Shown piece after piece: positions 7,419 to 14,926 of a stretch of 16,406 bases of DNA (position 1 is the first letter of the stretch; each line of letters begins with the position of its first letter). The notes beneath the pieces were generated by a model. The model did not search any database, was not told where the DNA came from, and saw nothing but the letters and a program-made list of their open reading frames with translations. The stretch comes from Chlorobiota bacterium (lineage in GTDB: Bacteria > Bacteroidota > Ignavibacteria > Kapaibacteriales > NICIL-2). The stretch lies in assembly GCA_003695605.1 (NCBI GenBank), contig RFIK01000100.1, positions 1 through 16,406 of the forward strand, given 5' to 3'. The position numbers and the translations under genes were made by a program.

Positions 7419-9713
7419 TTAGAACGCATGCCCGATGCCGATTTGCCATTCGATCGAACCGAGGACTCTGCGTTGGGTAATCCACCGCCGATCGGGTTGC
7501 ATTGGGTCATAGACGCGCAGTCCGAAGTCCAGTCGCGCCGGCCCTGCAGGAAGTGCGTAGCGAATGCCCGTTCCTACCACCCACGCCCAGCGCGATGGAT
7601 TGAGCACATCGCCAACCCTCGCCGTCCCATAGGCATCGCGCGTGAGGCGATTGAAGGCATTGCCCGCATCAGCGAAGAACACAAACCCTAAGCGGCTCAC
7701 CTGGGAAGCAAGGAAGTCGCCGAGCGATTCGTAGTACGAAAGCGAGTAGCGAAGCTCGGCGCTCAGCTCGACAATTGTGCCACTGCCGATATAGCTAGTC
7801 AGCGTTCCAAGCTCGGCAGGATTTGCTCCGCCCGAGCGCAGATCCACCAATTGGCGACTGGGATAGCCGCGAATGCTAATTGCTCCGCCTGCGAAGTAGT
7901 GCCGATCGAAGGGCACAATCGTCGTCGCCGGATCGTGCCACCAAATCCACCCTCCACGGAATTTGAATGCTGCTACCCCGCTCCCAGCCGGATGGTACGT
8001 CGTGTAGGTCATTTGCACTTGGGAATACCCCGACAGCAACCGAGCGACGGTAGTTTCGAAGAACATCGTCAGCGTATTGCCCCGTGACGGGTAGAACAGG
8101 TCGTTCCGGAAATCGCGGAAGTAGCGCAGCGCGACGATCGCCGACGTCCAGCGAAGCTGCCCGCCAGTGAATGCGTTCAGCAGTCGGTACTGCTCGAGTG
8201 TTTCGCGGATGAGGAGGCTATCAATCATTGGATTGCGCTCGACGGCGCGCTGGAGCGCTTCGTTGAAGCGTTCTGGCCGGTTGGCTTCCAACTGCAGATC
8301 CACTTGCACGCGTTCCTCGAAGCCATTGAGTGGCACTGTCACACCTGCTCGGAGCGAGAGCGTCAGCAGCTTGAATGGGTCCACGACAAATCGGTACGAT
8401 GCCGTTGCCTGCGCGTTCGCATCCACGCGCAACCGGTCGCTGATGCGAAACCAGTCAGGCTGCGTGAAGAGCAAGCCGGATTCGAGGTCTTTGTCAATGA
8501 TTGCAAAGGAGCGCCCAAGCCCGGAATCGGGCAACAGCTGCGCAAAGTACGAGGTGTTCCGGAGCGTTGGACGGACGTACACCGTCACTGCTTGCGCAGC
8601 ATTGAAGAGGTTGCGGTGGAGGTAGGTCAGATCAATGCCCGTGTTGTTGAAGTTGTCGGGGAATGTCGAGTTGAAAAACCACCCGATGCTCGCTTCCCAG
8701 ACGCGGCGGTAGTAGAGGAACAAACGGACGTTGACGAGCGAGTCGCCACTTGTTGTTGTATCCGCCCAGATGCGGTCGAATGTCCCGAGTGCCATCAAGT
8801 TGGCGATGCTCCGCTCAATGCCCTGCGGGCTGTACCATTGCCCAGGAGACAGAACAAGCTGGCGTGCCTTCAGCTCAGCACCGATGATTGGATTGCCCCG
8901 GGCACTATCGAAAACCGAAATGCTGCCCACCTTGTAACGCTTGCCAGGTTCGAGAAATACAGTGACACTATCGCGCTTAGCGATAGTGTCGCTCGTAACT
9001 ACTGGCGTCAAGCGAACGCGCTCACCAGCGAGGCTATCCCGCTGCTGGGCATAGCCTGCTCGAATGTAGCCGCTGTTGCGGAGCGTATCGAGCAGCGTCT
9101 CGAGCATCGAGCGAACAGTGATTTCGCTGTACGGCTGGGGGAGTTTCACCGTCCGAGCAACTGCGGCTGCGCTCCGCTGAATGTCGTCTGGAAGCTCGTC
9201 GAGACCGAGCACAACAACGGTATCGAGCTGGTAACGCCGTCCCAACTGCACGATGTATTCGAGCGTGTTATTCCGCGCTCGCTGGCCAATGTGAAAGCGA
9301 TAGCGGACGTGCGCGTCGTGATAGCCGAACTGGTTGACGTAATCGGTTAGTCGGAGGACGTCATAGTCAGCTGCAGAGCGGTCGAAGTACCGCAGGTCAT
9401 GCTGGACAGCTTCGGCGTAGGCGCGAGCGAAGATCATCGTGATCGGACGCGGAAAATCCGGGACGTCCAAACCGTTATAGGCAACCTCACGGAGAATGCG
9501 GCTCGCCACCGTCAGTTCGGTCGGCTGGAGCGAAACAATGCCACGGAGTTGGGATGCGGTCACGGGCAAATTGGTCTCGGCACTATCAGGGATGATGCGG
9601 ATTTCCAGCTTGTGGATAACATAGCGCTGGGCAACACGCGGACGTTCCCCTGCGGTCTGCGCACGCAGACCCACAGCAACTGCCAAGAGCACGACACACA
9701 GTCGGAAGAGCAT
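7419..9713 (-). CDS. Omp85-superfamily outer-membrane protein (TamA/BamA-like)
   Basis: Protein of 764 aa with signal peptide MLFRLCVVLLAVAVGLRA, likely cut before QTAGE. Residues about 30-335 form a periplasmic part that looks like about three POTRA domains; the last runs from YKVGSISVF to the linker before residue 337 (SPGQWYSPQGIERSIANL). Residues about 337-764 form the 16-strand-type barrel. Diagnostic motifs are GGAISIRGY at 609-617 (the conserved (V/I)RG(F/Y) loop of Omp85 proteins), FADAGNAF at 680-687 and GTGIRYALPAGPARLDFGLRV from 714. The chain ends in WQIGIGHAF, with the terminal Phe of outer-membrane barrels. Omp85 proteins insert or translocate proteins or lipids at the outer membrane. 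With about three POTRAs instead of five and no BamA-type neighbours (lipid A genes or skp), it is more likely TamA-like or a lineage-specific paralogue than the essential BamA. It is divergent from menA. Confidence 0.9.
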   Translation of the reverse strand: MLFRLCVVLLAVAVGLRAQTAGERPRVAQRYVIHKLEIRIIPDSAETNLPVTASQLRGIVSLQPTELTVASRILREVAYNGLDVPDFPRPITMIFARAYAEAVQHDLRYFDRSAADYDVLRLTDYVNQFGYHDAHVRYRFHIGQRARNNTLEYIVQLGRRYQLDTVVVLGLDELPDDIQRSAAAVARTVKLPQPYSEITVRSMLETLLDTLRNSGYIRAGYAQQRDSLAGERVRLTPVVTSDTIAKRDSVTVFLEPGKRYKVGSISVFDSARGNPIIGAELKARQLVLSPGQWYSPQGIERSIANLMALGTFDRIWADTTTSGDSLVNVRLFLYYRRVWEASIGWFFNSTFPDNFNNTGIDLTYLHRNLFNAAQAVTVYVRPTLRNTSYFAQLLPDSGLGRSFAIIDKDLESGLLFTQPDWFRISDRLRVDANAQATASYRFVVDPFKLLTLSLRAGVTVPLNGFEERVQVDLQLEANRPERFNEALQRAVERNPMIDSLLIRETLEQYRLLNAFTGGQLRWTSAIVALRYFRDFRNDLFYPSRGNTLTMFFETTVARLLSGYSQVQMTYTTYHPAGSGVAAFKFRGGWIWWHDPATTIVPFDRHYFAGGAISIRGYPSRQLVDLRSGGANPAELGTLTSYIGSGTIVELSAELRYSLSYYESLGDFLASQVSRLGFVFFADAGNAFNRLTRDAYGTARVGDVLNPSRWAWVVGTGIRYALPAGPARLDFGLRVYDPMQPDRRWITQRRVLGSIEWQIGIGHAF

Positions 9714-9773
9714 CCAGCCGAGAGAGGGTTCAACCAGTGGCGTACAAAGTTACACCGTAGTTTTGCCGCTCCG
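9714..9773. promoter_or_regulatory. Divergent promoter region with two TAnnTTTG boxes
   Basis: The 60 bp between the Omp85 gene and menA carry a TAnnTTTG match for each direction: TAGTTTTG on the plus strand at 9758-9765 and TAACTTTG on the minus strand at 9745-9752. The plus-strand box ends only 8 nt before the menA ATG (9774), implying a leaderless or nearly leaderless menA transcript. The minus-strand box lies about 32 nt before the Omp85 ATG (9713). Convincing -33 TTTG elements were not found at the usual distance. No Shine-Dalgarno sequence precedes either start. Confidence 0.5.
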
Positions 9774-10667
9774 ATGGCCAATTCCACGATAGCTAACTGG
9801 CGCTGGTGGCTCCGGGCGACGCGGCCGCGAACGCTCCCGCTCAGTTTTTTCCCGACAGCAATTGGGCTTGCGTGGGCCTGGCGCGATGGAGCATTCAACA
9901 GTGCAACTGCAGGCGGAACGCTCCTGTGTGCGGTGTTGCTCCAGGTGCTGGCAAACTTCGTCAATGAGCTCGGCGATTACGAGCGCGGCGCCGATACGCC
10001 CGACCGCATCGGTCCTCCGCGAGCGGTTGCCCTCGGTGCGATTTCCCCTGCAGCAATGCGAAATGCATCGCGTGTACTGTCGGCGATTATTCTGGCACTC
10101 GGAGTGTGGCTTGTTACGCTGGTAGGGTGGTGGTTGCTCGCTGTAGGACTAGTTGCACTGGCTCTGGCGTGGCTCTACACCACTGGCACGCGACCACTGG
10201 CATACGTTGGCTTCGGTGAAGTGGCTGCACTGGTGTTCTTCGGCATCGTCCCCGCGGCGGGAGCCTACGCAGTCGAGCACTCCCGACTTGCCACCGAACC
10301 GATCCTGAGCGGAATCGCCTTCGGATGTTTTGCAGCTGCAGTTCTCGGCATCAACAACCTCCGCGATGTCGAACATGACCGTGCCTGCGGCAAACGAACT
10401 CTTGCAGTGCGACTCGGCACAACGAGAGCAACGACGCTGGTGCAATTTCTCCTCGGTGTTCCCTACGCTGTTGCGATTGTGCTCAGTAGCGCCACCGCCG
10501 AAGCTGCCGTACCAGTCGCCTCACTACCGCTCGCGTGGCGTATCGGACGCGAGCTGCCACTGGCAAACGGGGCAGAGTACACGGTGCTGCTGGGACGCAC
10601 CGTTCTTACAGCATCGCTCTACGGCGTCCTCCTCGGTACCGCGATCGTTGTAGCCACCATGCAATGA
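9774..10667 (+). CDS. menA: 1,4-dihydroxy-2-naphthoate polyprenyltransferase (UbiA family)
   Basis: Protein of 297 aa, the usual MenA length. It attaches the polyprenyl chain to 1,4-dihydroxy-2-naphthoate to give demethylmenaquinone, in the cytoplasmic membrane. The first Asp-rich region reads NELGDYERGADTPDRIGPPR (residues 64-83), matching the MenA signature N-D-x-x-D-x-x-x-G-x-D-x-P-x-R-x-G-P, except that the first Asp of the usual ND pair is Glu65. The second reads NNLRDVEHDRACGKRTLAVR (194-213), the conserved NNxRDxxxDxxxGKxTLAxR block, with Asp198 and Asp202 as magnesium/diphosphate ligands. YTTGTRPLAYVGFGEV (135-150) followed by FFG is also typical. About eight hydrophobic helices span the chain. 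The ATG at 9774 is taken because MANSTIANWRWWLRATRPRTLPL is a normal MenA N-terminus. A menaquinone-based respiratory chain is implied. The next gene starts 7 bp after the stop. Confidence 0.95.
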   Translation: MANSTIANWRWWLRATRPRTLPLSFFPTAIGLAWAWRDGAFNSATAGGTLLCAVLLQVLANFVNELGDYERGADTPDRIGPPRAVALGAISPAAMRNASRVLSAIILALGVWLVTLVGWWLLAVGLVALALAWLYTTGTRPLAYVGFGEVAALVFFGIVPAAGAYAVEHSRLATEPILSGIAFGCFAAAVLGINNLRDVEHDRACGKRTLAVRLGTTRATTLVQFLLGVPYAVAIVLSSATAEAAVPVASLPLAWRIGRELPLANGAEYTVLLGRTVLTASLYGVLLGTAIVVATMQ

Positions 10668-10674
10668 TTGTGTG

Positions 10675-11499
10675 ATGCAGTACGATTTGGCAATTGCGTA
10701 TCGCGTCTATCCGGGCATTGCAAAATCGCCAGCGTTCTACGCGACCGACAAGTTTGCCCTCGCAGAACTGGGCATGCGCTCGCTTCGGCTGGCGTTGGGC
10801 GATCTGCGCACCCACATGTACGCAATTCTCGATGGCTGCCCGCCAGAGTACGAAACGCTTGTCCGACGCTATTTCGCACCAGAGCACACGGAAATCGTCC
10901 ATCGCCGACGCGTTGGGAATGCAGCAACGTTCATCGAGCAACTCGACTATCTGCTCGAGCAGCGGCACGCTGAGTTCGTGTATTTTGCCGAAGACGACTA
11001 CCTCTACCGCCCGGGGACGCTGCCATGCCTCCTTGCATTTGCCGAGGAGCATCGCGATGCACATTTCCTGGCGCCGTATGACTACCCCGACTACTACCAG
11101 ATGCCCCTCCACCGCGGCTGCCTGCAGATGCGGTATGCAGCAGGCTACCATTGGCGCTCAGCCGGAACAACATGCTTGACGTTTCTGACCCGCCGCTCCA
11201 TCCTTCGACGCTCGCAGACGCTCTGGCGAACCTATGCGAAGGGCAATTTCGACGCGAGCATGTGGATGGCGCTGACCAAGCATGGAGTGTTCCACCCGCT
11301 TCGCAACGTTCGAAGCTCCACCGAGGCAGCGATCATGGCAAAAGCGTGGCTCTGGGGATGGCGCCGCATTCTCTTCGGGAAACGATGGACTCTCTGGGTG
11401 CCGATCCCCTCGATGGCGACACACCTGGAGCGCACAACCCTTGCACCTGGCGTGGATTGGGAAGCTGTTCGCCAGCAGGTCGAGGAAGCTTATTCTTGA
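10675..11499 (+). CDS. Glycosyltransferase-like protein with an EDD motif
   Basis: Protein of 274 aa from the ATG at 10675; a GTG lies directly before it at 10672. The fold suggested is GT-A-like. The N-terminus reads DLAIAYRVYPG, followed by a helix (ALAELGMRSLRLAL) and the strand MYAILDGCPPEY with Asp53. YFAEDDYLYRPG (103-114) then stands where GT-A enzymes carry the metal- and nucleotide-binding DxD, here EDD at 106-108. A polar Tyr-rich segment (APYDYPDYYQMPLHRG) and RSAGTTCLTFLTRRSIL follow and may form the acceptor site. No signal peptide or obvious transmembrane helix is visible. It probably glycosylates a lipid, protein or polysaccharide, but donor and acceptor are unknown. It is likely co-transcribed with menA (7-bp gap), though no functional link between the two is evident. 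Its stop region overlaps the convergent thioredoxin gene by 10 bp. Confidence 0.75.
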   Translation: MQYDLAIAYRVYPGIAKSPAFYATDKFALAELGMRSLRLALGDLRTHMYAILDGCPPEYETLVRRYFAPEHTEIVHRRRVGNAATFIEQLDYLLEQRHAEFVYFAEDDYLYRPGTLPCLLAFAEEHRDAHFLAPYDYPDYYQMPLHRGCLQMRYAAGYHWRSAGTTCLTFLTRRSILRRSQTLWRTYAKGNFDASMWMALTKHGVFHPLRNVRSSTEAAIMAKAWLWGWRRILFGKRWTLWVPIPSMATHLERTTLAPGVDWEAVRQQVEEAYS

Positions 11500-11819
11500 G
11501 CGACGTGCTCGATCGCGGAAAGCTGCTGCCGAAGCTCGCGGGAAAGCTGTGCTGCCGGACGGTAGCCAGTGGCTCGCCATACCGGTGTGCCGCGATGGAA
11601 AAGCACCAGAGTCGGCACACTTCGCACCCCTTGCGATGCCGCGAAGGTCTGATTTTTCGGATTGTCCACGTCAATGGTGATGACCGTCAGCCTGCCGGAG
11701 AACTCCCGCGCAATCTCCTTGAGAACGGGCGCGAGCATCTGACACGGCCCGCACCACTCCGCAGAAAAATCCACAAGAACCGGCTGATCTCCGGCCAGCA
11801 GTTGCGCTAATGTTGCCAT
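11490..11819 (-). CDS. Thioredoxin
   Basis: Protein of 109 aa, the typical length of a stand-alone thioredoxin. The active site is WCGPC (residues 22-26, Cys23 and Cys26), preceded by VLVDFSAE, and the cis-proline loop is RSVPT with Pro69. The conserved strand LVLFHRGTPV and the following Gly lie at 71-85. It reduces protein disulphides in the cytoplasm, normally recharged by thioredoxin reductase, which is not encoded here. No signal peptide is present, so a periplasmic role is unlikely. The gene is convergent with the preceding glycosyltransferase-like gene (10-bp overlap of the coding ends) and divergent from the TonB-receptor gene across about 150 bp. Because several thioredoxins are common per genome, trxA is not assigned. 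Confidence 0.95.
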   Translation of the reverse strand: MATLAQLLAGDQPVLVDFSAEWCGPCQMLAPVLKEIAREFSGRLTVITIDVDNPKNQTFAASQGVRSVPTLVLFHRGTPVWRATGYRPAAQLSRELRQQLSAIEHVAQE

Positions 11820-11969
11820 TGTGAACCGAAAAAAGTGAAACTGCCCATAGTGACGCAGGCAGTACCATTTCAGTGTTCAGTACCTGCAACCATTTGTGCT
11901 GTTCAACGTTTTGGCAGTGGCTGCGTCTTATGGCGTTGCATTGCTTGTTCACTTTCGCTTCTTGGACGA
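11820..11969. other. Divergent intergenic region, no confident promoter
   Basis: The 150 bp between the thioredoxin start and the preferred start of the TonB-receptor gene contain no RNA gene or repeat that I can see. The receptor frame stays open back to 11835, so part of this interval could be coding if an earlier start were used, but the added 45 residues look like untranslated DNA. A similar short sequence, TTCACTTT, occurs 12-15 nt before the ATG on both strands (plus strand near 11949-11956 and minus strand near 11833-11840). It fits TAnnTTTG only weakly. Confidence 0.4.
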
Positions 11970-14921
11970 ATGCTTGCTCGAGTGTGGTTAGTTGCTCTCG
12001 TCTCGGTAGCAGCGACGGCGCAGGTTGTCGTCGGTGTCGTGGCCGATAGTAGCAGTGGCACGCCGGTGCTTGGCGCAACGGTTTCCGTACAGCGTCCGGG
12101 TGGCCCGGTCGTCGGAGGTGCCATTACCGATCGCAGTGGAGGATTTTCGCTGCGTCTTACCGAGGGATTCTACCTGTTGCACGTGCGCTCGATTGGGTAC
12201 GACAGCCTTGTGCGTCCGCTCCGCGTTCGTGGGAGCGATACGCTCCGCCTCGGTGTGCTCCGGCTTCGCCCCTCGAGCGTTCAAGCCCGTGAAGTCGTCG
12301 TCGAGGAAGCTGCACCGCGAATCGAAGTCAAGGGAGATACGCTCGAATACAACGCAAGCCAATTCAAGACCGAGCGGAATGCCGATGCCGATAAACTGGT
12401 CGCAAAGCTGCCAGGAGTCGAAATCGAAAGTGGCCAAGTCCGCGCGCAAGGGCAAACCGTGCAGCAAGTGCTCGTTGACGGGAAGCCATTTTTCGGACAA
12501 GATCCGATGGCAACGCTGCGGACAATTCCCGCTGAAGTCATTGATCGCGTGCAAGTGTTCGACCAGATGAGCGATCAAGCGCAGTTTACACGCTTCGACG
12601 ACGGCCAGCGGATCAAGACGATCAATCTCGTCACGCGTCCAGACCGCCGCAACGGCCAATTCGGCAAACTCTACGCTGGATATGGCGAAAACACCCGCTA
12701 CACCGTAGGTGCGAACGTCAACTACTGGGGTGGCGACCAGCGGCTCGCGGTGATGGGAATGAGCAACAACATCAACCAGCAGAACTTCGCCATCGAGGAC
12801 CTTCTCGGCATGTTCGGCGGTGGCAATCCCTTCATGCGGATGGTCGGGAGCGCCTTCCGTGCGATGGGGCAGAGCATGGGGCGCATTCGCCCCGGCGGCG
12901 ATGGGCCGGGCTATCTGAGCACGTTCTTGGTAACACCCTCCGATGGCATTACGCAAAGCCACGCAGCAGCGCTCAACTACTCGAATGAGTTCGGCTCGTG
13001 GCTCGACCTGAGCGGGAGCTACTTCCTGAACGCTTCAACAAACGACGCGGAGCAATCGCTCGATCGCTTGCTCTTCCTTGGGGACTCCGCAACACAACGG
13101 AACATGCAGCGCTCGAGCGCTGAAACGCGCAACCTGAACCACCGACTCAATCTCCGCGCAGATATTACGCTCGACTCGATGAATTCGCTGCTGCTTACTC
13201 CACGCGTTACCTGGCAAAGCACCACCCGATCGAGCACAGCGTTGACACAGACACTTGCGCAGAGTGACGCCGTACTCAACGCACTCTCCACCCAGAACAA
13301 AACGACAGGAAATGGCTTCTCCACGAACTCCGAGCTGCTCTACCGCCACCGGTTCCTCACCGAAGGGCGAACGCTCTCTGCGCGGCTGCAGTGGAACCAG
13401 CAGACGAACTCCAGCGACCCATCCACCAGTTCGCTCAATGCCTACTACGACGGTGCGCCACGCTTCGATACCCTCACCACAACGCAGCCGCAAGACGGCA
13501 CCGTCCGCACGGTGAGTGCAAATGTGCTCTACACCGAGCCGCTCGCCGAGCGACAGCAGCTCCAACTCGGTTACACCGTCACCAACACCGCAGCTGAGCT
13601 GGATCGGTCGTGGACCCAGCCACGTGGTGGACAGGACTTCCGCGCCGATTGGCGCACCACGAGCAACGGACGTGAACATCGCCCGGGCATTCGGTACAAG
13701 CTTACCTTGGGCTCGCCGGATACAAGTACAGCCACCCAGCTCATGCAAGGGCTCATGCGCAGCTTCGCACCTCGCGGAATGGGACCGATGATGCGCCAAA
13801 GTGATGTTGGCCTGTGGAATATCGAGTTCGGCACCGATCTGCAGCTGCTCACCTTTGCCGTTGACCAGTCGGAAACAGTTGCCAGTTCGACACTCCCAAC
13901 GTTTACGCTCACGCGGCAATTCCACGCACTTCTACCAACACTCTCGGTGACAACGCGCCCAACGATGACAAGCTTTTTCCGCGCATGGTACTCGACACGT
14001 ACAAATCTGCCGTCACCGGGCCAACTCCAGGAAGCGCTCGACAACACCAACCCGCTCCAACTTTCCATCGGCAACGCCCAGCTCAGTCAAGAGTACACCC
14101 ACACCGTTTGGCTCACGTATGGGACGTTTGACCTATCGTCTGCATCGTCGTTTTTTGTCTCGCTCAATGGGAATCTGACCAACAGCCGTATCGCAACGGC
14201 AACGACGATCGCCGCACGCGATACAACAATCGCTCTCGAACTGGCCAATGGCACCCAGAACGTCATACTTCCATCTGGAACGCAGCTTTCACGTCCGACC
14301 AATCTCGACGGCTATTGGAACGCCACTGCGTTCGTGCTCTACAGCCGCCCAGTGACACTGCTCGACCGGCTCAAGCTCAACGTCAGCGGAACACTTGCGC
14401 TCACCTATCAGCGCGATCCAAGCCTTGTCAACGGCCAAGAGAACATCGCCCACTCAACCATCGTCACCCCCGGACTGAGCATCACGAGTAACATCAGCGA
14501 AAATCTCGACTTCACTGTCAGCGGTCGAACAGCGTGGAACAGCGTCCAGAACACGATTCGAAGCCAGCTCAATCAACGCTTTGCAACGCACACAATCCTC
14601 GCGCGCGGCACGTACATCACGAGCGATTCCTCCGCCTGGCTCGATGGATGGGTGTTCTCTGTAGAGTTCAACTACGTTGCAACGGTGGGGCTTGCAGACG
14701 GCTACAACGTTGGGGTTCCGCTGCTCAATCTCGGTGTGGGCAAGCGCTTTCTCGACGGTCGTGGTGAAGTGCGGCTTTCGGTCTTCGACGCATTCGGTCG
14801 AAACAACTCGATCACGCGGAACGTCGGCAGTGGCTACGTCGAGGATGTCCAGACAAATGTTCTGCGCCGCTACGCCCTCTTGAGCCTGACGTACTTCCTC
14901 CGCGCGTTCCGCAGCTCTTAG
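11970..14921 (+). CDS. TonB-dependent receptor-like outer-membrane protein (carboxypeptidase-regulatory domain, plug, barrel)
   Basis: Protein of 983 aa from the ATG at 11970, which gives a good signal peptide (MLARVWLVALVSVAATA, cut before QVVVG). Residues 18-100 form a carboxypeptidase-regulatory-like Ig domain (VVADSSSGTPVLGATVSV, then DRSGGFSLRL, then SIGYDS). Residues about 105-225 are the plug, with ADKLVAKLPGVEIE, VLVDGKPFFGQDP, IPAEVIDRVQVFDQMSDQA and KTINLVTRP, which closely follow the Bacteroidota outer-membrane beta-barrel receptor pattern. From residue 230 to the end is a long barrel of Ser/Thr/Asn-rich strands. It includes a Met/Gly-rich insertion after NNINQQNFAIEDLLG, seen in the same family. 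The chain ends in YALLSLTYFLRAFRSS, without a terminal Phe. No TonB box was recognised. Such proteins import large substrates or act in surface assembly; the ligand is unknown. Its stop overlaps the convergent aminopeptidase gene. Confidence 0.88.
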   Translation: MLARVWLVALVSVAATAQVVVGVVADSSSGTPVLGATVSVQRPGGPVVGGAITDRSGGFSLRLTEGFYLLHVRSIGYDSLVRPLRVRGSDTLRLGVLRLRPSSVQAREVVVEEAAPRIEVKGDTLEYNASQFKTERNADADKLVAKLPGVEIESGQVRAQGQTVQQVLVDGKPFFGQDPMATLRTIPAEVIDRVQVFDQMSDQAQFTRFDDGQRIKTINLVTRPDRRNGQFGKLYAGYGENTRYTVGANVNYWGGDQRLAVMGMSNNINQQNFAIEDLLGMFGGGNPFMRMVGSAFRAMGQSMGRIRPGGDGPGYLSTFLVTPSDGITQSHAAALNYSNEFGSWLDLSGSYFLNASTNDAEQSLDRLLFLGDSATQRNMQRSSAETRNLNHRLNLRADITLDSMNSLLLTPRVTWQSTTRSSTALTQTLAQSDAVLNALSTQNKTTGNGFSTNSELLYRHRFLTEGRTLSARLQWNQQTNSSDPSTSSLNAYYDGAPRFDTLTTTQPQDGTVRTVSANVLYTEPLAERQQLQLGYTVTNTAAELDRSWTQPRGGQDFRADWRTTSNGREHRPGIRYKLTLGSPDTSTATQLMQGLMRSFAPRGMGPMMRQSDVGLWNIEFGTDLQLLTFAVDQSETVASSTLPTFTLTRQFHALLPTLSVTTRPTMTSFFRAWYSTRTNLPSPGQLQEALDNTNPLQLSIGNAQLSQEYTHTVWLTYGTFDLSSASSFFVSLNGNLTNSRIATATTIAARDTTIALELANGTQNVILPSGTQLSRPTNLDGYWNATAFVLYSRPVTLLDRLKLNVSGTLALTYQRDPSLVNGQENIAHSTIVTPGLSITSNISENLDFTVSGRTAWNSVQNTIRSQLNQRFATHTILARGTYITSDSSAWLDGWVFSVEFNYVATVGLADGYNVGVPLLNLGVGKRFLDGRGEVRLSVFDAFGRNNSITRNVGSGYVEDVQTNVLRRYALLSLTYFLRAFRSS

Positions 14922-14926
14922 AGCTG
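14912..14926. repeat. 15-bp palindrome over two convergent stop codons
   Basis: CAGCTCT-T-AGAGCTG is a perfect inverted repeat with 7-bp arms and one central base (T14919). Both stop codons lie inside it: TAG of the TonB-receptor gene at 14919-14921 and TAA of the aminopeptidase gene at 14920-14918 on the other strand. With a 1-nt loop and no T-run it is a poor intrinsic terminator; it may be coincidental. Confidence 0.6.

Noticed and set aside
8304..9350. A 348-codon open frame on the plus strand opposite the Omp85 gene
   Set aside because: It lies wholly antisense to a gene with clear Omp85 motifs, and its translation is low-complexity and without recognisable domains. Long antisense frames are expected in GC-rich coding DNA.
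11835..11969. An N-terminal extension of the TonB receptor by 45 residues
   Set aside because: The extra residues precede a complete signal peptide and contain no export feature; the ATG at 11970 explains the protein better.
11988..12962. A 324-codon minus-strand frame opposite the start of the TonB-receptor gene
   Set aside because: It is a shadow of the receptor's signal peptide, regulatory domain and plug, with no domain or plausible start signal of its own.
13035..13925. A 296-codon minus-strand frame opposite the TonB-receptor barrel
   Set aside because: It is antisense to conserved barrel sequence and has no recognisable motif.
14912..14926. Intrinsic terminator at the receptor/aminopeptidase junction
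   Set aside because: The palindrome has a single-base loop and no following T-run on either strand, so it is listed as a repeat and not as a terminator.
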